Both the position numbers and the translations under genes were made by a program. A stretch of DNA of 64,000 nucleotides, from positions 13,414,891 to 13,478,890 of the forward strand of contig OZ025212.1 in the NCBI GenBank assembly GCA_964019055.1, read 5' to 3'. Positions 1 to 53,179 of this stretch are shown here, one piece after another (position 1 is the first letter of the stretch; each line of letters starts with the position of its first letter). The notes under the pieces were generated by a model, which searched no databases, was not told the DNA's origin, and saw only the letters and a list, made by a program, of their open reading frames with translations. The DNA is from Anthopleura xanthogrammica. Taxonomy: Eukaryota; Cnidaria; Anthozoa; Actiniaria; Actiniidae.

Positions 1-591
1 TGATCAATTAGAGCTTATTTTTAAAATAAGCCAAACTGCCGCAAAGTTGACTTTCAGAAATAGAATTTAAATGGAGGATCTGCACGGTGTAAAAATTAGT
101 TGTGATAAAAAGGTAAATTTTACACCGTAAAAAATAAGAAAGATCACTTACTAAAAATTAGTGTAAAAATTAGCTTAGTTCATCATACAAAGAAAATATT
201 CACTTCTCATTTATTCCGGAAGAATAATTTGTAATACAATCCCTGTAATACGAATTTGATATTCAAATATATTTTGACGGATTTAATAATGACCGGGTTT
301 TCATTAAAAAGCCGCAAAAGTGCTACACTATTTTAATTTGAAGCTGGAAGAATCGTTCTCCAATGGATGAAAGAGCTTATTCATGCGAAATTCGATATCT
401 CATTGATGATATTTCTGGTAAATTACCAATAAATTACTAAAATTGAACGCTTTCCTCTTTGTCTAGGTACTTAAAATCTTTTAGAATCTGAGCGTTGTCA
501 AGTAGTGTACATTCGATCATCTATCATGGTATAGCCGCTTAGAGAAGACAGCTGGCTGTATCCAGGGGGAAACACGAATGAAGAAAAGTGG

Positions 592-596
<5 letters not shown>
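1..596. other. AT-rich intergenic sequence, no gene seen
   Basis: No convincing coding exon on either strand. Bases about 99-153 repeat almost exactly at 2493-2549 (a stretch with GATAAAAAGGTAAATTTTAC), so part of it belongs to a dispersed repeat; the copy at 2.5 kb continues into a hammerhead-like motif that this copy lacks. Confidence 0.6.

Positions 597-671
<75 letters not shown>
597..671. repeat. (GA)n microsatellite
   Basis: About 75 bases of nearly pure GA. Apparent Ser-Leu open frames across it are artefacts of the dinucleotide repeat. Confidence 0.95.
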
Positions 672-675
<4 letters not shown>

Positions 676-940
676 AGAGAGAACGGAAGAATAAAAGTGT
701 CATTAGCATAAAGACGAGGCTGAGTATTATTAATACAAAAAGGCAAGTCATTAATATAATCATATTACAAAAAAAATGGACCTAATACTGAGCCTTGTGG
801 AACACCTTCAGTAACTGATTTTGGATTTATATGTAGGTTTATTATAAGTTTCTATGGTAGAGTATCGGTACTTCTATCAGTTAAGTAAGATTTTAAAACA
901 AAAACAAAAAAGAAGAAAAAAAGAAAGAAAGAATTAATTT
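672..940. repeat. Flank of (GA)n block, duplicated at 5490-5730
   Basis: The sequence after the GA tract (ACGGAAGAATAAAAGTGTCA, then TAATACAAAAAGGCAAGTCA, then GTTTATTATAAGTTTCTATG) recurs after the second GA tract at 5.49 kb with a few substitutions and indels. It is a duplicated block or a dispersed element containing a GA tract. No coding potential recognised. Confidence 0.8.
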
Positions 941-1909
941 CAAAAACTGAATGTAGAACTTTCAGTTTCAAACGCATCAGTTATTTTTGCTCTGTGGTTG
1001 TCATCTAGTTGCACTTCAACCGTCAAGAGAGACGATCCAGATCATAACAGAATGTTTTTGGCTTAGAATTTGTTCTTTCATTATCTGAAAGGAAAAACCC
1101 TTCATCTTCCTACTTTTACCATTTTTACTACTTTTACTTCAATCAATATTAATAGAACCGACATCTCGGATTTGAATTTCAAAATTTAAGTTTCAATACC
1201 ATTCAATATTTGGATTTTGAAACAAGAACATCGAAAAGAGGAAATCGAACTTCCTTTTTTCTCACAATTACAGACAGATCAGTTCATAGACAACGCCATC
1301 TTAACGCTTTTAAGCGACCTCCTCCTCTTATCGTCGTTTATAACTTGAATCAATATAGCGTTCCAGGAGAGACTTCAATATCACTGTCAATCTTTTTATC
1401 CTTCATTCCCAGGTGTGTTATCAAGACCCTAATAACCGAATATTTTCCAAGCTAATGGTGTATTCTGTCTTCATTTTTCGATTACAATGAAATGAACATT
1501 TTTAGGTTATAGAATAAAATAGTGAAATTTTTAAGAGATATGATTTCCGTCGCAGACTTTAATATGGAGCAGTGATTTGTCTCTTACATCTAGAACACTT
1601 ATTTCCATTCAGTTTGGCTAGCTGAAAGGCCCGATGTACGTGATATGCGTGTTCAGCGAAGAATAAAAGGAACTGATGGACGTCTCAATAAGGAGAAAAG
1701 GAAACTATAAAAGCGGCTCAGCTCTTTTGTCTGGTTTCAATTGAGGATGTTTCCTGCCATGCGGTAGACATTTCGATTTCGTAGCATGATTAATCCTTAA
1801 TGATGATTTGATAGACAAGGTCTTTTTTCTTTTGGAAAATGCCGTTAATGCGTCTAGTCTGAAACCCACCTACGCGGTCCACATTGCCTTGAAATTTGTC
1901 TGGTTTTCT

Positions 1910-2155
1910 CAGTCAGCCTTGACAATTGCCCTTGCACTTCATACCCTGTGGCTAACAAACCTGTGGCCCTCACCTTCCATGATCGAATTGGAATTTAGAA
2001 GTTGATTCTTGTGGAGGGAGGAAAACCAGAGAACCCGAAAAAAAACCTCGAAGCACAGGAGGGAACCACCCGGGACTGAGACCGGGACTCGAACAAGGTC
2101 GCATTGTTTACAGGCGAGCGCTCTCACCGCTAAGCCACCCGTACTCGCCCTCCTA
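1910..2155 (-). mobile_element. tRNA-derived SINE
   Basis: Read on the minus strand, 2155 to about 2080 has a tRNA-like head: GTGGCTTAGCGGTGAGAGCG resembles a Pol III box A and TTGTTCGAGTCCCGG resembles box B. It is followed by a body (2075-1910) ending near TCCATGATCGAATTGGAATT. A related body occurs at about 60940-61010, and decayed relatives lie at 11231-11440, 15236-15385 and 49880-50060. The tRNA-like part is too diverged from a cloverleaf to call a functional tRNA. Confidence 0.65.
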
Positions 2156-2492
2156 TATATTACTTGGTGGTTACAAACCAATCTTCCTTCTCCACTCGTC
2201 CTGGCTTGTACATCCATCAACGCACCGACCTACTCACCAGTATCTCTTACTTTTAAGTACTGCGGACTCGAATTTGACGTCAGTAACAAAATACATTTAC
2301 TATTTTTATATCTATAGCAGCTACCTACTTCCGTACCTAGCTAGAACTACTTTTAAAATATGTACGACAACTCAGAACTACCTAGCGTGTTACCTTTCTG
2401 CTTACCCTATTACCTTGCAAACTAAATATAACCTAAAGAGATGATAACTAGCGGTAAGCTAGTGTGGGCTGCGTCGGTGTTTCTAATGAAAC

Positions 2493-2640
2493 AGTTGTGA
2501 TAAAAAGGTAAATTTTACACCGTAAAAAAATAAGAAAGATCACTTACTGACGTTTCGGACGCTAGTCCTTCGTCGGAGTAAAAGAGAGAATAAGAGTGGA
2601 AGGTAATGTATATATGGTAAAGATGGAAAATAGATAACCA
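2493..2640 (-). mobile_element. Dispersed element end with hammerhead-like motif
   Basis: Positions 2577-2541 on the minus strand read CCGACGA, then GGAC-TAGC-GTCC (a four-pair stem), then GAAAC and GTCAG. That is the hammerhead ribozyme core order (CUGANGA - stem II - GAAA), with C in place of the conserved U. Penelope-like retroelements of animals are known to carry such motifs in their terminal repeats, so this is probably a Penelope-like remnant. The U-to-C change may make it inactive. Confidence 0.5.
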
Positions 2641-2662
2641 TATATAAACATAACCTACCTAC

Positions 2663-4250
2663 TCAACTATGTTTCTACCCGACCACGACTTACCTACCTA
2701 CCTACTCACCTATCTTTTTACCCGAACACGACATACCTACCTACCTACTCACCTATCTTTCTCCCCGAACACGACATACCTACCTACCTACTCACCTATC
2801 TTTTTACCCGAACACGACATACCTACCTACCTACTCACCTATCTTTCTCCCCGAACACAACATACCTACCTACCTACTCACCTATCTTTCTACCCGACCA
2901 CGACATACCTACCTACCTACTCACCTATCTTTCTACCCGACCACGACATACCTACCTAACTACTCACCTATCTTTCTACCCGACCACGACATACCTACCT
3001 ACCTACTCACCTATCTTTCTACCCGACCACGACATACCTACCTACCTACTCACCTATCTTTCTACCCGACCACGACATACCTACCTACCTACTCACCTAT
3101 CTTTCTACCCGACCACGACATACCTACCTACCTACTCACCTATCTTTCTCCCCGACCACGACATACCTACCTACCTACTCACCTATCTTTCTACCCGACC
3201 ACGACATACCTACCTACCTACTCACCTATCTTTCTCCCCGAACACGACATACCTACCTACCTACTCACCTATCTTTTTACCCGACCACGACATACCTACC
3301 TACCTACTCACCTATCTTTTTACCCGACCACGACATACCTACCTACCTACTCACCTATCTTTTTACCCGACCACGACATACCTACCTACCTACTCACCTA
3401 TCTTTTTACCCGACCACGACATACCTACCTACCTACTCACCTATCTTTCTACCCGACCACGACATACCTACCTACCTACTCACCTATCTTTCTACCCGAA
3501 CACAACATACCTACCTACCTACTCAACTATCTTTCTATCCGACCACGACATACCTACCTACCTACTCACCTATCTTTCTACCCGAACACGACATACCTAC
3601 CTATCTACTCACCTATCTTTCTACCCGACCACGACATACCTACCTACCTACTCAACTATCTTTCTACCCGAACACGACATACCTACCTACCTACTCAACT
3701 ATCTTTCTACCCGACCACGACATACCTACCTACCTACTCAACTATCTTTCTACCCGACCACGACATACCTACCTACCTACTCACCTATCTTTCTCCCCGA
3801 ACACGACATACCTACCTACCTACTCACCTATCTTTTTACCCGACCACGACATACCTACCCACCTACTCACCTATCTTTCTACCCGACCACGACATACCTA
3901 CCTACCTACTCAACTATCTTTCTATCCGACCACGACATACCTACCTACCTACTCACCTATCTTTCTACCCGAACACGACATACCTACCTACCTACTCACC
4001 TATCTTTCTACCCGACCACGACATACCTACCTACCTACTCAACTATCTTTCTACCCGACCACGACATACCTACCTACCTACTCACCTATCTTTCTACCCG
4101 AACACGACATACCTACCTACCTACTCACCTATCTTTTTACCCGACCACGACATACCTACCTACCTACTCACCTATCTTTTTACCCGACCACGACATACCT
4201 ACCTACCTACTCAACTATCTTTCTACCCAACAACGACATACCTACCTACC
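2663..4250. repeat. 43-bp minisatellite, about 36 copies
   Basis: The unit holds ACATACCTACCTACCTACTC followed by a variable CTATCTTTCTACCCGACCACG part. Successive copies are spaced exactly 43 bases apart (for example 2945 to 2988). Variants (ACCCGAAC/ACCCGACC, TTTTTACC/TTTCTCCC) are interspersed, indicating unequal exchange. Confidence 0.95.
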
Positions 4251-4299
4251 CATCTATTCCATCCATGCACCTACTCAACCACCTACCTACTTTTTCCTA

Positions 4300-4750
4300 T
4301 CTTGACTAACTACTTGCCTAACCATGCACCTTCCTACTTATGCCTATATTGTCATATATATTGTCTACACCTCTCTACCTGCCTGACTAACTACTCATCT
4401 TATACCTACGTACTTACCTAACCATGCACCTTCCTACTTATACCTATATTGTCATATATATTGTCTACACCTCTCTACCTGCCTGACTAACTACTCATCT
4501 TATACCTACGTACTTATCTAACCATGCACCTTCCTACTTATACCTATATTGTCATATATATTGTCTACACCTCTCTACCTGCCTGACTAACTACTCATCT
4601 TATACCTACGTACTTACCTAACCATGCACCTTCCTACTTATACCTATATTGTCATATATATTGTCTACACCTCTCTACCTGCCTGACTAACTACTCATCT
4701 TATACCTACGTACTTACCTAACCATGCACCTTCCTACTTATACCTAGATC
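4300..4750. repeat. 100-bp tandem repeat, about 4.5 copies
   Basis: ACCATGCACC recurs at 4321, 4421, 4521, 4621 and 4721, an exact 100-base period with very few differences. It abuts the 43-bp array and shares its TACCTACC flavour. Confidence 0.95.
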
Positions 4751-5373
4751 CACGACTTCTATAATAATTGTCATATTTAATATATGCCTATACCTACCTA
4801 CCTGCCAACCTACATTTCTGTGAAGCATTCTTCAGATGGCCAACCTACCTACTGTCTATTATTATCATATAATAATCCATTACAAATAACGGGCCTTCTA
4901 AACAGGAAGTATCATGACTGACATCTGGAAGCGTCAAGTGAATCCAGCTGTTGTGTTCTCCTTAATTTACTGAATGTGATCAATAATATTAGCTATCACA
5001 TAAGTCATTACCAACTTCAATGTTGGGCTCGGAAATATTGACATTAATCAAAAACGATCGGCATGCCATGATGTTGGGTGCAAAGTATACGAAGAACATG
5101 TTATCCCGTCGTGATCAAACGGACATTGAATCATTGCATGTCTACAGACAGTGAGCTTTGAATCTGGAGAATTCTCGAAAAATCAGTCCTTGTTTGGACG
5201 TTTGTTTGTTTGTTTCAATATGACCGGATATGATATGTTTGAATGAGAGAGTTAAAAGAACAGAAAAGAAGAAAGGATAAAAGGAAGGAAGAAATAATGA
5301 AACGCGCGGGAGAGAGAAAAAGAAAGGAAGTGAGAGAACGAAAGAAAGAGAGAAAAAGAAAGAAAGTGAAGAG

Positions 5374-5730
<357 letters not shown>

Positions 5731-6274
5731 AAGAACTAATTAAGAAAATTAAAAAAATCCTACCTACGGACTTAATTCATAACAAAAAAAATCGATTGTG
5801 TTTTGACTTCTCGATTACCTCAAGTATTTCTATCTTTGGCCGAAAGTTCGGAGATAAGAGTATTTTTCGTTTTGCGTTATTTTTCCCTTCATTGAGGAAC
5901 AACTTGTCAATAATCTATTTTTAAATGCTCACCAATCGAGTGACTACCGGTTACGATTACTGAACAAATAAACACTTACAAAAAACGACATCAAGAGGGC
6001 TAGCCTGTTCGGCTAAGTGACAGATGTTGGTAAACATATCTTCGCATAATAAGTCAATAAATATCGGCTGGCATTGAATTTCCCTAGAGATTAAATACTG
6101 ACTAGAACAGCCTAGAGATAGAAGGCATCCGTTTTCGTGTGTTATGTTTTCCCGGTTCAGACTAGGTGTCTTTTTCTGGAGTTTCATATTAAAGATTCTT
6201 TGTTTGAGTTGTATTTATAGATTTAGGGCATGTTCACAAGGTAAACAAAGAAATGGTATTCATGTAGGGGAAGA

Positions 6275-6480
6275 AGAGAAGAGAACAGAAGAGAACAGAA
6301 GAGAAGAGAACAGAAGAGAACAGAAGAGAAAAGAACAGAAGAGAAGAGAACAGAAGAGAAGAGAACAGAAGAGAACAGAAGAGAAGAGCAGAGCAGGGAA
6401 GGGAAGTGCAAAGCAGAGAAGAGCAAAGCAGGGAAGAAAGGGAACAAAAGCAAAAAAAGATATAAGAGAAGAGAACAAAG
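6275..6480. repeat. Purine-rich imperfect repeat
   Basis: Imperfect repeats of GAAGAGAACA. The sequence from about 6500 to 7680 is AT-rich and I see no supported exon in it. Confidence 0.8.
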
Positions 6481-7682
6481 AAAAAGAAAAGAGAAATGAA
6501 GACTAAAAAGGAAAGAAAATAAAAATATTGAATGAATGAAAACAGTCAATGGCTCTTTTAAATAAGAATGTATTTTAATTCATCTATTTTTAATTAAAAT
6601 ATATACACGGTTATAACCTGAATAAAAGTCCTACATTTCTATTATATAACAATCGTTTTACCATTAGACAGACTCACAAATAGAAACCTCTAAATACAAT
6701 GGACATTATACTAGTATTATGCAGATATGGTAAAATAATCACCATCATAAGATAAAAATATCAAATGAAAAAATACATTTTCACGAGATTCATCCAGGAA
6801 TATTTTACAGTAGACTAAAAATTCTAAAACAAATTTCATTGAAAAAAAGATTTGCTTATTTTTTTGCACCAGTTTTAGTATTTTTTGTTTAAGAATCTTA
6901 TATTTCAAAATCGTTGGTTTTCAAAGATCTAGTCTGTGCAAACAACATGTTTTCCTAATTTGTAATCCCAGCTCAATATTAAATGTACTCGCTCGAATTG
7001 CTCGATTCTAAGTGGCGCTTGCGATTAATATTATGTATTTAAAAGGCATTTTGACATATGAAGAGCAAAAGATCCTTTTGGTACCAAGTTTGCCACTCGA
7101 AAATCGGAAGCCTTTCGAGTGTTTTGACGTCTGTATTTGGAATACCACAGTGACTCGCATTGAAACTGAACTTCTCCAATTTCCTCTAGAATCATAATAT
7201 ATCTTTTACTTCCATGGTGAGGACAACTTGAAGCCAATTTGTAAACATTTTTGAATGACAGGGTGAAGACGTCTTTGGAAAGCCCGTAGTTTAATTTTAT
7301 GGGGGAAAACGCATGAAAGAAAATCGTCGCCAGCGTGCTGTGTTGGCCACAGAAAGAAGGGCGTTTAAACTTATTCTAATCGAGAATGAGAAACTCGCCA
7401 GATAAAAGTAGACCCACGCAATATTTTTAGCTGCAAAATTGATGGTAAACAAGTAAAAACCACATTTTGTTTCGCTGGAGTAAAATAAATAAATAATGAA
7501 TGACGTCATTGACACACTCGTTCCAGTCCCCAGATTTTACGTCGTCACCGAAAGTAAAAGACCGACGAGGATAATGTCATGTGAAATTGGAGAATGCAGT
7601 CACTGCGGAATGGACCAGCCCTAAGTCATTCGAACGATATTTTTCGATTTTTTGATGAAAATTGACTCTAATACGTCATTTG

Positions 7683-10489
7683 TTATGAACTGCTGACTTT
7701 AAGAGGCGATGGAGTGCGTAGTATGGCTATTGCATCGTCATAACCATTCCTGAATCCTTCGTGCATGTCTTGCAGACTGCCTTCAAGGCTATGTGTAGTT
7801 ATGGAATGAGCGTGGTGAGCTTGGACCAGTCGTTCAAGTCGGGCGATGATTTCGTAATCTGGGACCGACAAGGTGTTGATGTCAAGTCCTAGTAACCTCG
7901 CCAGAACTTGTCTGAAGTCAAGAAGCTGAAACGAAATAAAGACGAATTTTTTATAAAATTTGAATCTTAGGAGTTCACAGTACAACAGAGTAGTGAGAGT
8001 TTAAGGGTGGGAGAGGAAGAACTACCTTAAATTCGAGCGCGCGTTTTTGTGTAAAAATTCCCGCCAAAAAACACAACTATCAAAAACTCTTACAGCATAT
8101 GGCTATTTTTCCCTTTTATTCCATTCCCTTGATATGTTTTTTATTTACTGGTTTTGACAACGAATTATTTAGTTAAAGATGCCATTTCCTTGAGTATTAT
8201 TTCTTATTTACAAGTAATACGCAAGAACAAAATTATCATCGATATAGACTAAAGATTGAATATGTCACTCACAAAACGTTTGGTATGAGTCGTCGCGACG
8301 AAGTTAGTTATGGACGTCAATCAAGGCGTTTCTATTACATTCGATAAGCACGTGCCCTTTTGTAAAATTTTTTGATAATTATCAAAATTATTAAATTGAA
8401 AAAAAATTATAATAAATCATTATTATATTATAACGTCATGGAAACATGGAAACAATTTGATTGACGTCCACCAAGACCCTCTTTCGTCACGATGGCATAT
8501 TGTACGATTTTGCGCATGTGATTACGATACACTGTAGCCTAAACCTAATAGACCCCTTGCAGCACGTCGGAATGCAGCTCAATTTGGAGGGCAAAACAAA
8601 AGGATTTCAATCTCCTGAGAATTTGAACCTATTGTTTTGCCCTCCAAATTGAGCTGCATTCCGACGTGCTACAAGGGGTCTATTATCACTAATTTTTTAT
8701 TGTATTTCCTACCTGTTTTTCTCTTAGCCTTGATTCCTCCAAAGCAAGTTTAGTTGTGTTTAGTTCACTAGAAACCTGAGACAGCGAGACATGTGTTTTG
8801 GCCATTGTTTCTCGTGCCTCTGATTGACTTGCCTCGAGCTCGGTTTTCACATCAACTAAATATTCCTTTGTCTTTTGTTTGCTCTTAGCGAGTTTGTTTA
8901 GCACCTGTTCAAGGTTTTCGATGGTTCTTTCTTGCTCGATGATTCTTGTCTGGGAAATGGAGAAGAAAATGGGATTTAAAATCACTGGCGCCGAGAGCGT
9001 GTAGTAGTGGCGTGTTATATGATCATCGTGTAGTGCCGTGAGGGTCATCGTGTAGTAGCGAGTTGATTAGCGTGCGATCATCGTGTAGTGGCGTGCTTAA
9101 ATCATGCAATCATCGTGTAGTGCTGTGTGGATCACTGTGTACATGCTGAGGATCATCGTGCGATCATCGTGTAGTGGCGTGCGTAAATCATGCAATCATC
9201 GTGCAGTGCTGTGTGGATCACCGTGTACATGCTGAGGATCATCGTGCGATCATCGTGTAGTGACGTATTCATCATCGGGCAATTAACGTGTAGTGGCGTG
9301 CTTAAATCATGCAATCATCATGTAGTTTCGTATTAATTGTGTGGTGCTGCGAGGATCATCGTGTAATCATCGTGTAATGCTCCACGGGTGATCGTGCAAT
9401 CAACGTATATTTCTGCTAACGTCCATAACCGGATGCCAAAAGATGCATAGTGGTCTGCAAGCGTGTAATGCATACTTCTATTTGATCGTTGGTGTCTTGA
9501 TTTCTTGTGATCGTGTGATCGTGCGTGATCCTGAAGGTGATTCGTGAAGGTGATTCGTGCGGACATCAACATAGTGTCGTGCGCAAACATTCAGTGCCGT
9601 GATCGTGGTGTTACTACTTCACACCAGTAAATATTCTTCTTGATCGCGAACGAATTGCATGAAGCTTAGCTCTTAATCCCTATTTTCTGTCTTGAAAAAG
9701 ATAAATTTTCCACCAACAACGACAAAATAAAATCATACAAAATATGATATCGATAGAAGATATTTAGTGTAGCTTTTGAAGAAGGAAATTTATTTTCTTT
9801 ATTATCGATTAAAAGCTGGTGTTTGTGTTTGATCATTGGTTATACTGAGTACCATAACAAAGGCAACATGCAATGTTAAGCAATGCAGGTTTTTTTTTAT
9901 ATATCCGAAACCTAGTAGACTTAGACTCGAATCGAAGCAAGGAGGCACAGGTAGCCCAGAATTCGAATTTTCATCTGTTGTTTGAAGTTATGTTCGTGAT
10001 TGACCGAACTTTACAGAAGCGTTGCGCGCTCTTATCTGGGTATATGAAGAAAGCAGATCGCGTGTGCCAGTGAGGTAACACATTTGTTGTAAAAATTAAG
10101 CGAAAAAGAAAGAAAGGAAGGAAAGAGATACAATCATTCAGTCCTAACCCTGCCTAGTCTCCTATAGGTTACAACATAAGGCCAGGTTCACATACCTTCA
10201 GTTCGCTGAGATCCAATAGTTTTGCTTTCAGATGCGTCACTTCCTGTTTGTACTCCAACAGCTCTCGCTGTAGCTTCTCATTATGCTTCACCAGTTTCTT
10301 GAATCGTATCGAGTTTTCATCTCGTTCTACTTCCACTCTACTTTTATCTCGTAGTATCTCTTCCAGGCTGTCAACTTTTTTCTTCAGTAATCCCTGGTGA
10401 AGGTCTTTACTCTCGATTTGTTGTTTGGCCCATTTTAGTCTTCGCTGAAGGTTATATATTGTCGTCTTTCGGTCGTCCAATGCGTCGGT
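7683..10489 (-). CDS. Coiled-coil protein, last three exons (CCDC170-like?), 5' partial
   Basis: Three minus-strand exons with good splice sites and open phases: 10489-10196 (begins TDALDDRKTT), 8949-8713 (begins TRIIEQERTIENLEQ) and 7925-7683 (begins LLDFRQVLARLLGLD, ends in TAA). The first two exons are continuous charged heptad-like sequence typical of a long coiled coil. The last has a short globular tail (PDYEIIARLERLVQ) and ends IAILRTPSPLKVSSS. From memory the tail resembles vertebrate CCDC170, a Golgi/microtubule-associated protein, but this is not certain. The 5' exons are missing: upstream lie a CT tract and a 200-base N gap, then exons of an unrelated ABC transporter. Confidence 0.75.
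8546..8685. mobile_element. Palindromic MITE, family A, intact copy
   Basis: Almost perfect inverted repeat: TAATAGACCCCTTGCAGCAC on the left and its reverse complement on the right, arms about 60 bases, small loop. Relatives are at 17771-17909, 22617-22747 and about 50668-50745. It lies in the intron before the last coiled-coil exon pair. Confidence 0.85.
9040..9600. repeat. Degenerate ATCATCGTGTAGTG tandem repeats
   Basis: Diverged copies of about 20-60 bases built from ATCATCGTG, TAGTGGCGTGC and TTAAATCATGCAATCATC. Intron of the coiled-coil gene; no coding sequence. Confidence 0.8.
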
Positions 10490-10869
10490 CTGAAATGAAT
10501 AAAGTTCAAAGTTTGTTTGTTTTTCAGTGTTTTTGTTTTTGGGACAGAAAAAAAAGTTATTTTGAAGCCCGTTCTACCATCTGCACGATTTCCAGAACAA
10601 AGTCTGGGATTTAAGTTTCCGTACGCCCGTTTCTGTTTCTTACAGCTATCTCAGAAATACGATTTCTGGCAATTGTTCAATTCTTCATTGTGACGTCAAA
10701 TCGAACTATGACGTCATAGAGAAGTCAATTCTACACATGACCTATAATGAAGTAATTTTTTGATTGCGTCATAACGAATCTGATTATGACAATTATGACG
10801 TCATAGTAGTACCTAATTTATCAAAACAACTGATGGTAAGAATTGATGTGCCAAGTATCTGTTTTCTTT

Positions 10870-11000
<131 letters not shown>

Positions 11001-11200
11001 NNNNNNNNNNNNNNNNNNNNNNNNNNNNNNNNNNNNNNNNNNNNNNNNNNNNNNNNNNNNNNNNNNNNNNNNNNNNNNNNNNNNNNNNNNNNNNNNNNNN
11101 NNNNNNNNNNNNNNNNNNNNNNNNNNNNNNNNNNNNNNNNNNNNNNNNNNNNNNNNNNNNNNNNNNNNNNNNNNNNNNNNNNNNNNNNNNNNNNNNNNNN
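11001..11200. other. Assembly gap of 200 N
   Basis: Exactly 200 unknown bases, flanked on the left by a microsatellite and on the right by decayed SINE and minisatellite sequence. The round number suggests a fixed-size scaffolding gap, so true distance and correctness of the join are unknown. Confidence 1.
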
Positions 11201-11230
11201 TAGAAATAGAACTTAAAATATTAGATAGGA

Positions 11231-11440
11231 TTTAGTAGCCGTTACACAGAGTGGCTCTCCTTCTAATCAATCTAAAAGTTCAAATTGTAGGAAGAGGAAA
11301 ACCGACGAGCCCATGATAAGCCCTTGAAGTACAGGAGAGAACCAACAAACTTCTAGCCTAGCTGTATGTGAAAACAAGCTTGAAAATCGATTCCTCGAGG
11401 CGTTGGTGAAAGAAGGACGCTCTCACTGCTAAGACATTCA
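11231..11440 (-). mobile_element. Decayed SINE-like sequence
   Basis: Contains the motifs GAAGTACAGGAGAGAACC and GACGCTCTCACTGCTAAGAC, diverged versions of the SINE at 1910-2155. Confidence 0.5.
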
Positions 11441-11446
11441 TGCTTT

Positions 11447-12184
11447 TCCTCATGACCCAAGTGGTTTAGCCCTTCATAGTGTACATAATATAAGAACTAT
11501 ATGACTTACTGACGCCCTCATGACCCAAGTGGTTTAGCCCTTCATAGTGTATATAATATAAGAACTATATGACTTACTGACACCCTCATGACCCAAGTGG
11601 TTTAGCCCTTCATAGTGTACATAATATAAGAACTATATGACTTACTGACACCCTCATAACCCAAGTGGTTTAGCCCTTCATAGTGTACATAATATAAGAA
11701 CTATATGATGACACCCTCATGACCCAAGTGGTTTAGCCCTTCATAGTGTATATAATATAAGAACTATATGACTTACTGACACCCTCATGACCCAAGTGGT
11801 TTAGCCCTTCATAGTGTATATAATATAAGAACTATATGACTTACTGACACCCTCATGACCCAAGTGGTTTAGCCCTTCATAGTGTATATAATGTAAGAAC
11901 TATATGACTTACTGACACCCTCATGACCCAAGTGGTTTAGCCCTTCATAGTGTATATAATATAAGAACTATATGACTTACTGACACCCTCATGACCCAAG
12001 TGGTTTAGCCCTTCATAGTGTATATAATATAAGAACTATATGACTTACTGACATCCTCATGACCCAAGTGGTTTAGCCCTTCATAGTGTATATAATATAA
12101 GAACTATATGACTTACTGACACCCTCATGACCCAAGTGGTTTAGCCCTTCATAGTGTATATAATACAAGAACTGTATGACTTAC
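11447..12184. repeat. 68-bp minisatellite carrying a splice-donor copy, about 11 units
   Basis: GACCCAAGTGG recurs at 11454, 11522, 11590, 11658 and on, a 68-base period (one unit lacks 5 bases). On the minus strand each full unit contains GAGGGTGTCAGTAAGTCATA, almost identical to the 3' end and 5' splice site of the adjoining ABCC exon (12185). The array therefore multiplies that donor site downstream of the exon. Confidence 0.95.
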
Positions 12185-52815
<40,631 letters not shown>

Positions 52816-52904
52816 GCTAAGGGTTCCTAATATCTAGGTATGAAGCCCTAAAGAAAAATTGAGAAAACAAATTGGGATTACACAGAGGAGAGAGAGGGGG
52901 CTAC

Positions 52905-53176
52905 ATGTATACACGCATCAAGAGTTCCGCATTACTGCTCTAAGCGCATGCTCAGGGGATTAAAAAGTGGGATAATATTTTGTAAAATTATATCTTTCTT
53001 GTAAAGCACAATAATTATTATCATTAAATATTCAAGATTGCGTACCTTTAAGTGAACTCTGAATCAAATATACCGAAATATTGCATATTTTACGAAATAT
53101 TTTTCACACAATTTTTAAGTCCCCTGAGCTTGCACTTAGAGCAGTAGTGCGGAACTCTTGATGTGTGTATAGCAGT
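52905..53176. mobile_element. Foldback element
   Basis: ACACGCATCAAGAGTTCCGC and its complement; inner GCTCAGGGGATTAAAAAGTG pairs with CTTTTTAAGTCCCCTGAGC-like sequence. Flank of the ABCC start exon. Confidence 0.8.
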
Positions 53177-53179
53177 GCA

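Noticed and set aside
2080..2155. Functional tRNA gene
   Set aside because: Has A- and B-box-like sequence but no intact acceptor or anticodon stem pairing; it continues into a SINE body.
2663..4250. Possible CRISPR-like regular array
   Set aside because: Units are adjacent tandem copies with no unique spacers, in a eukaryotic setting.
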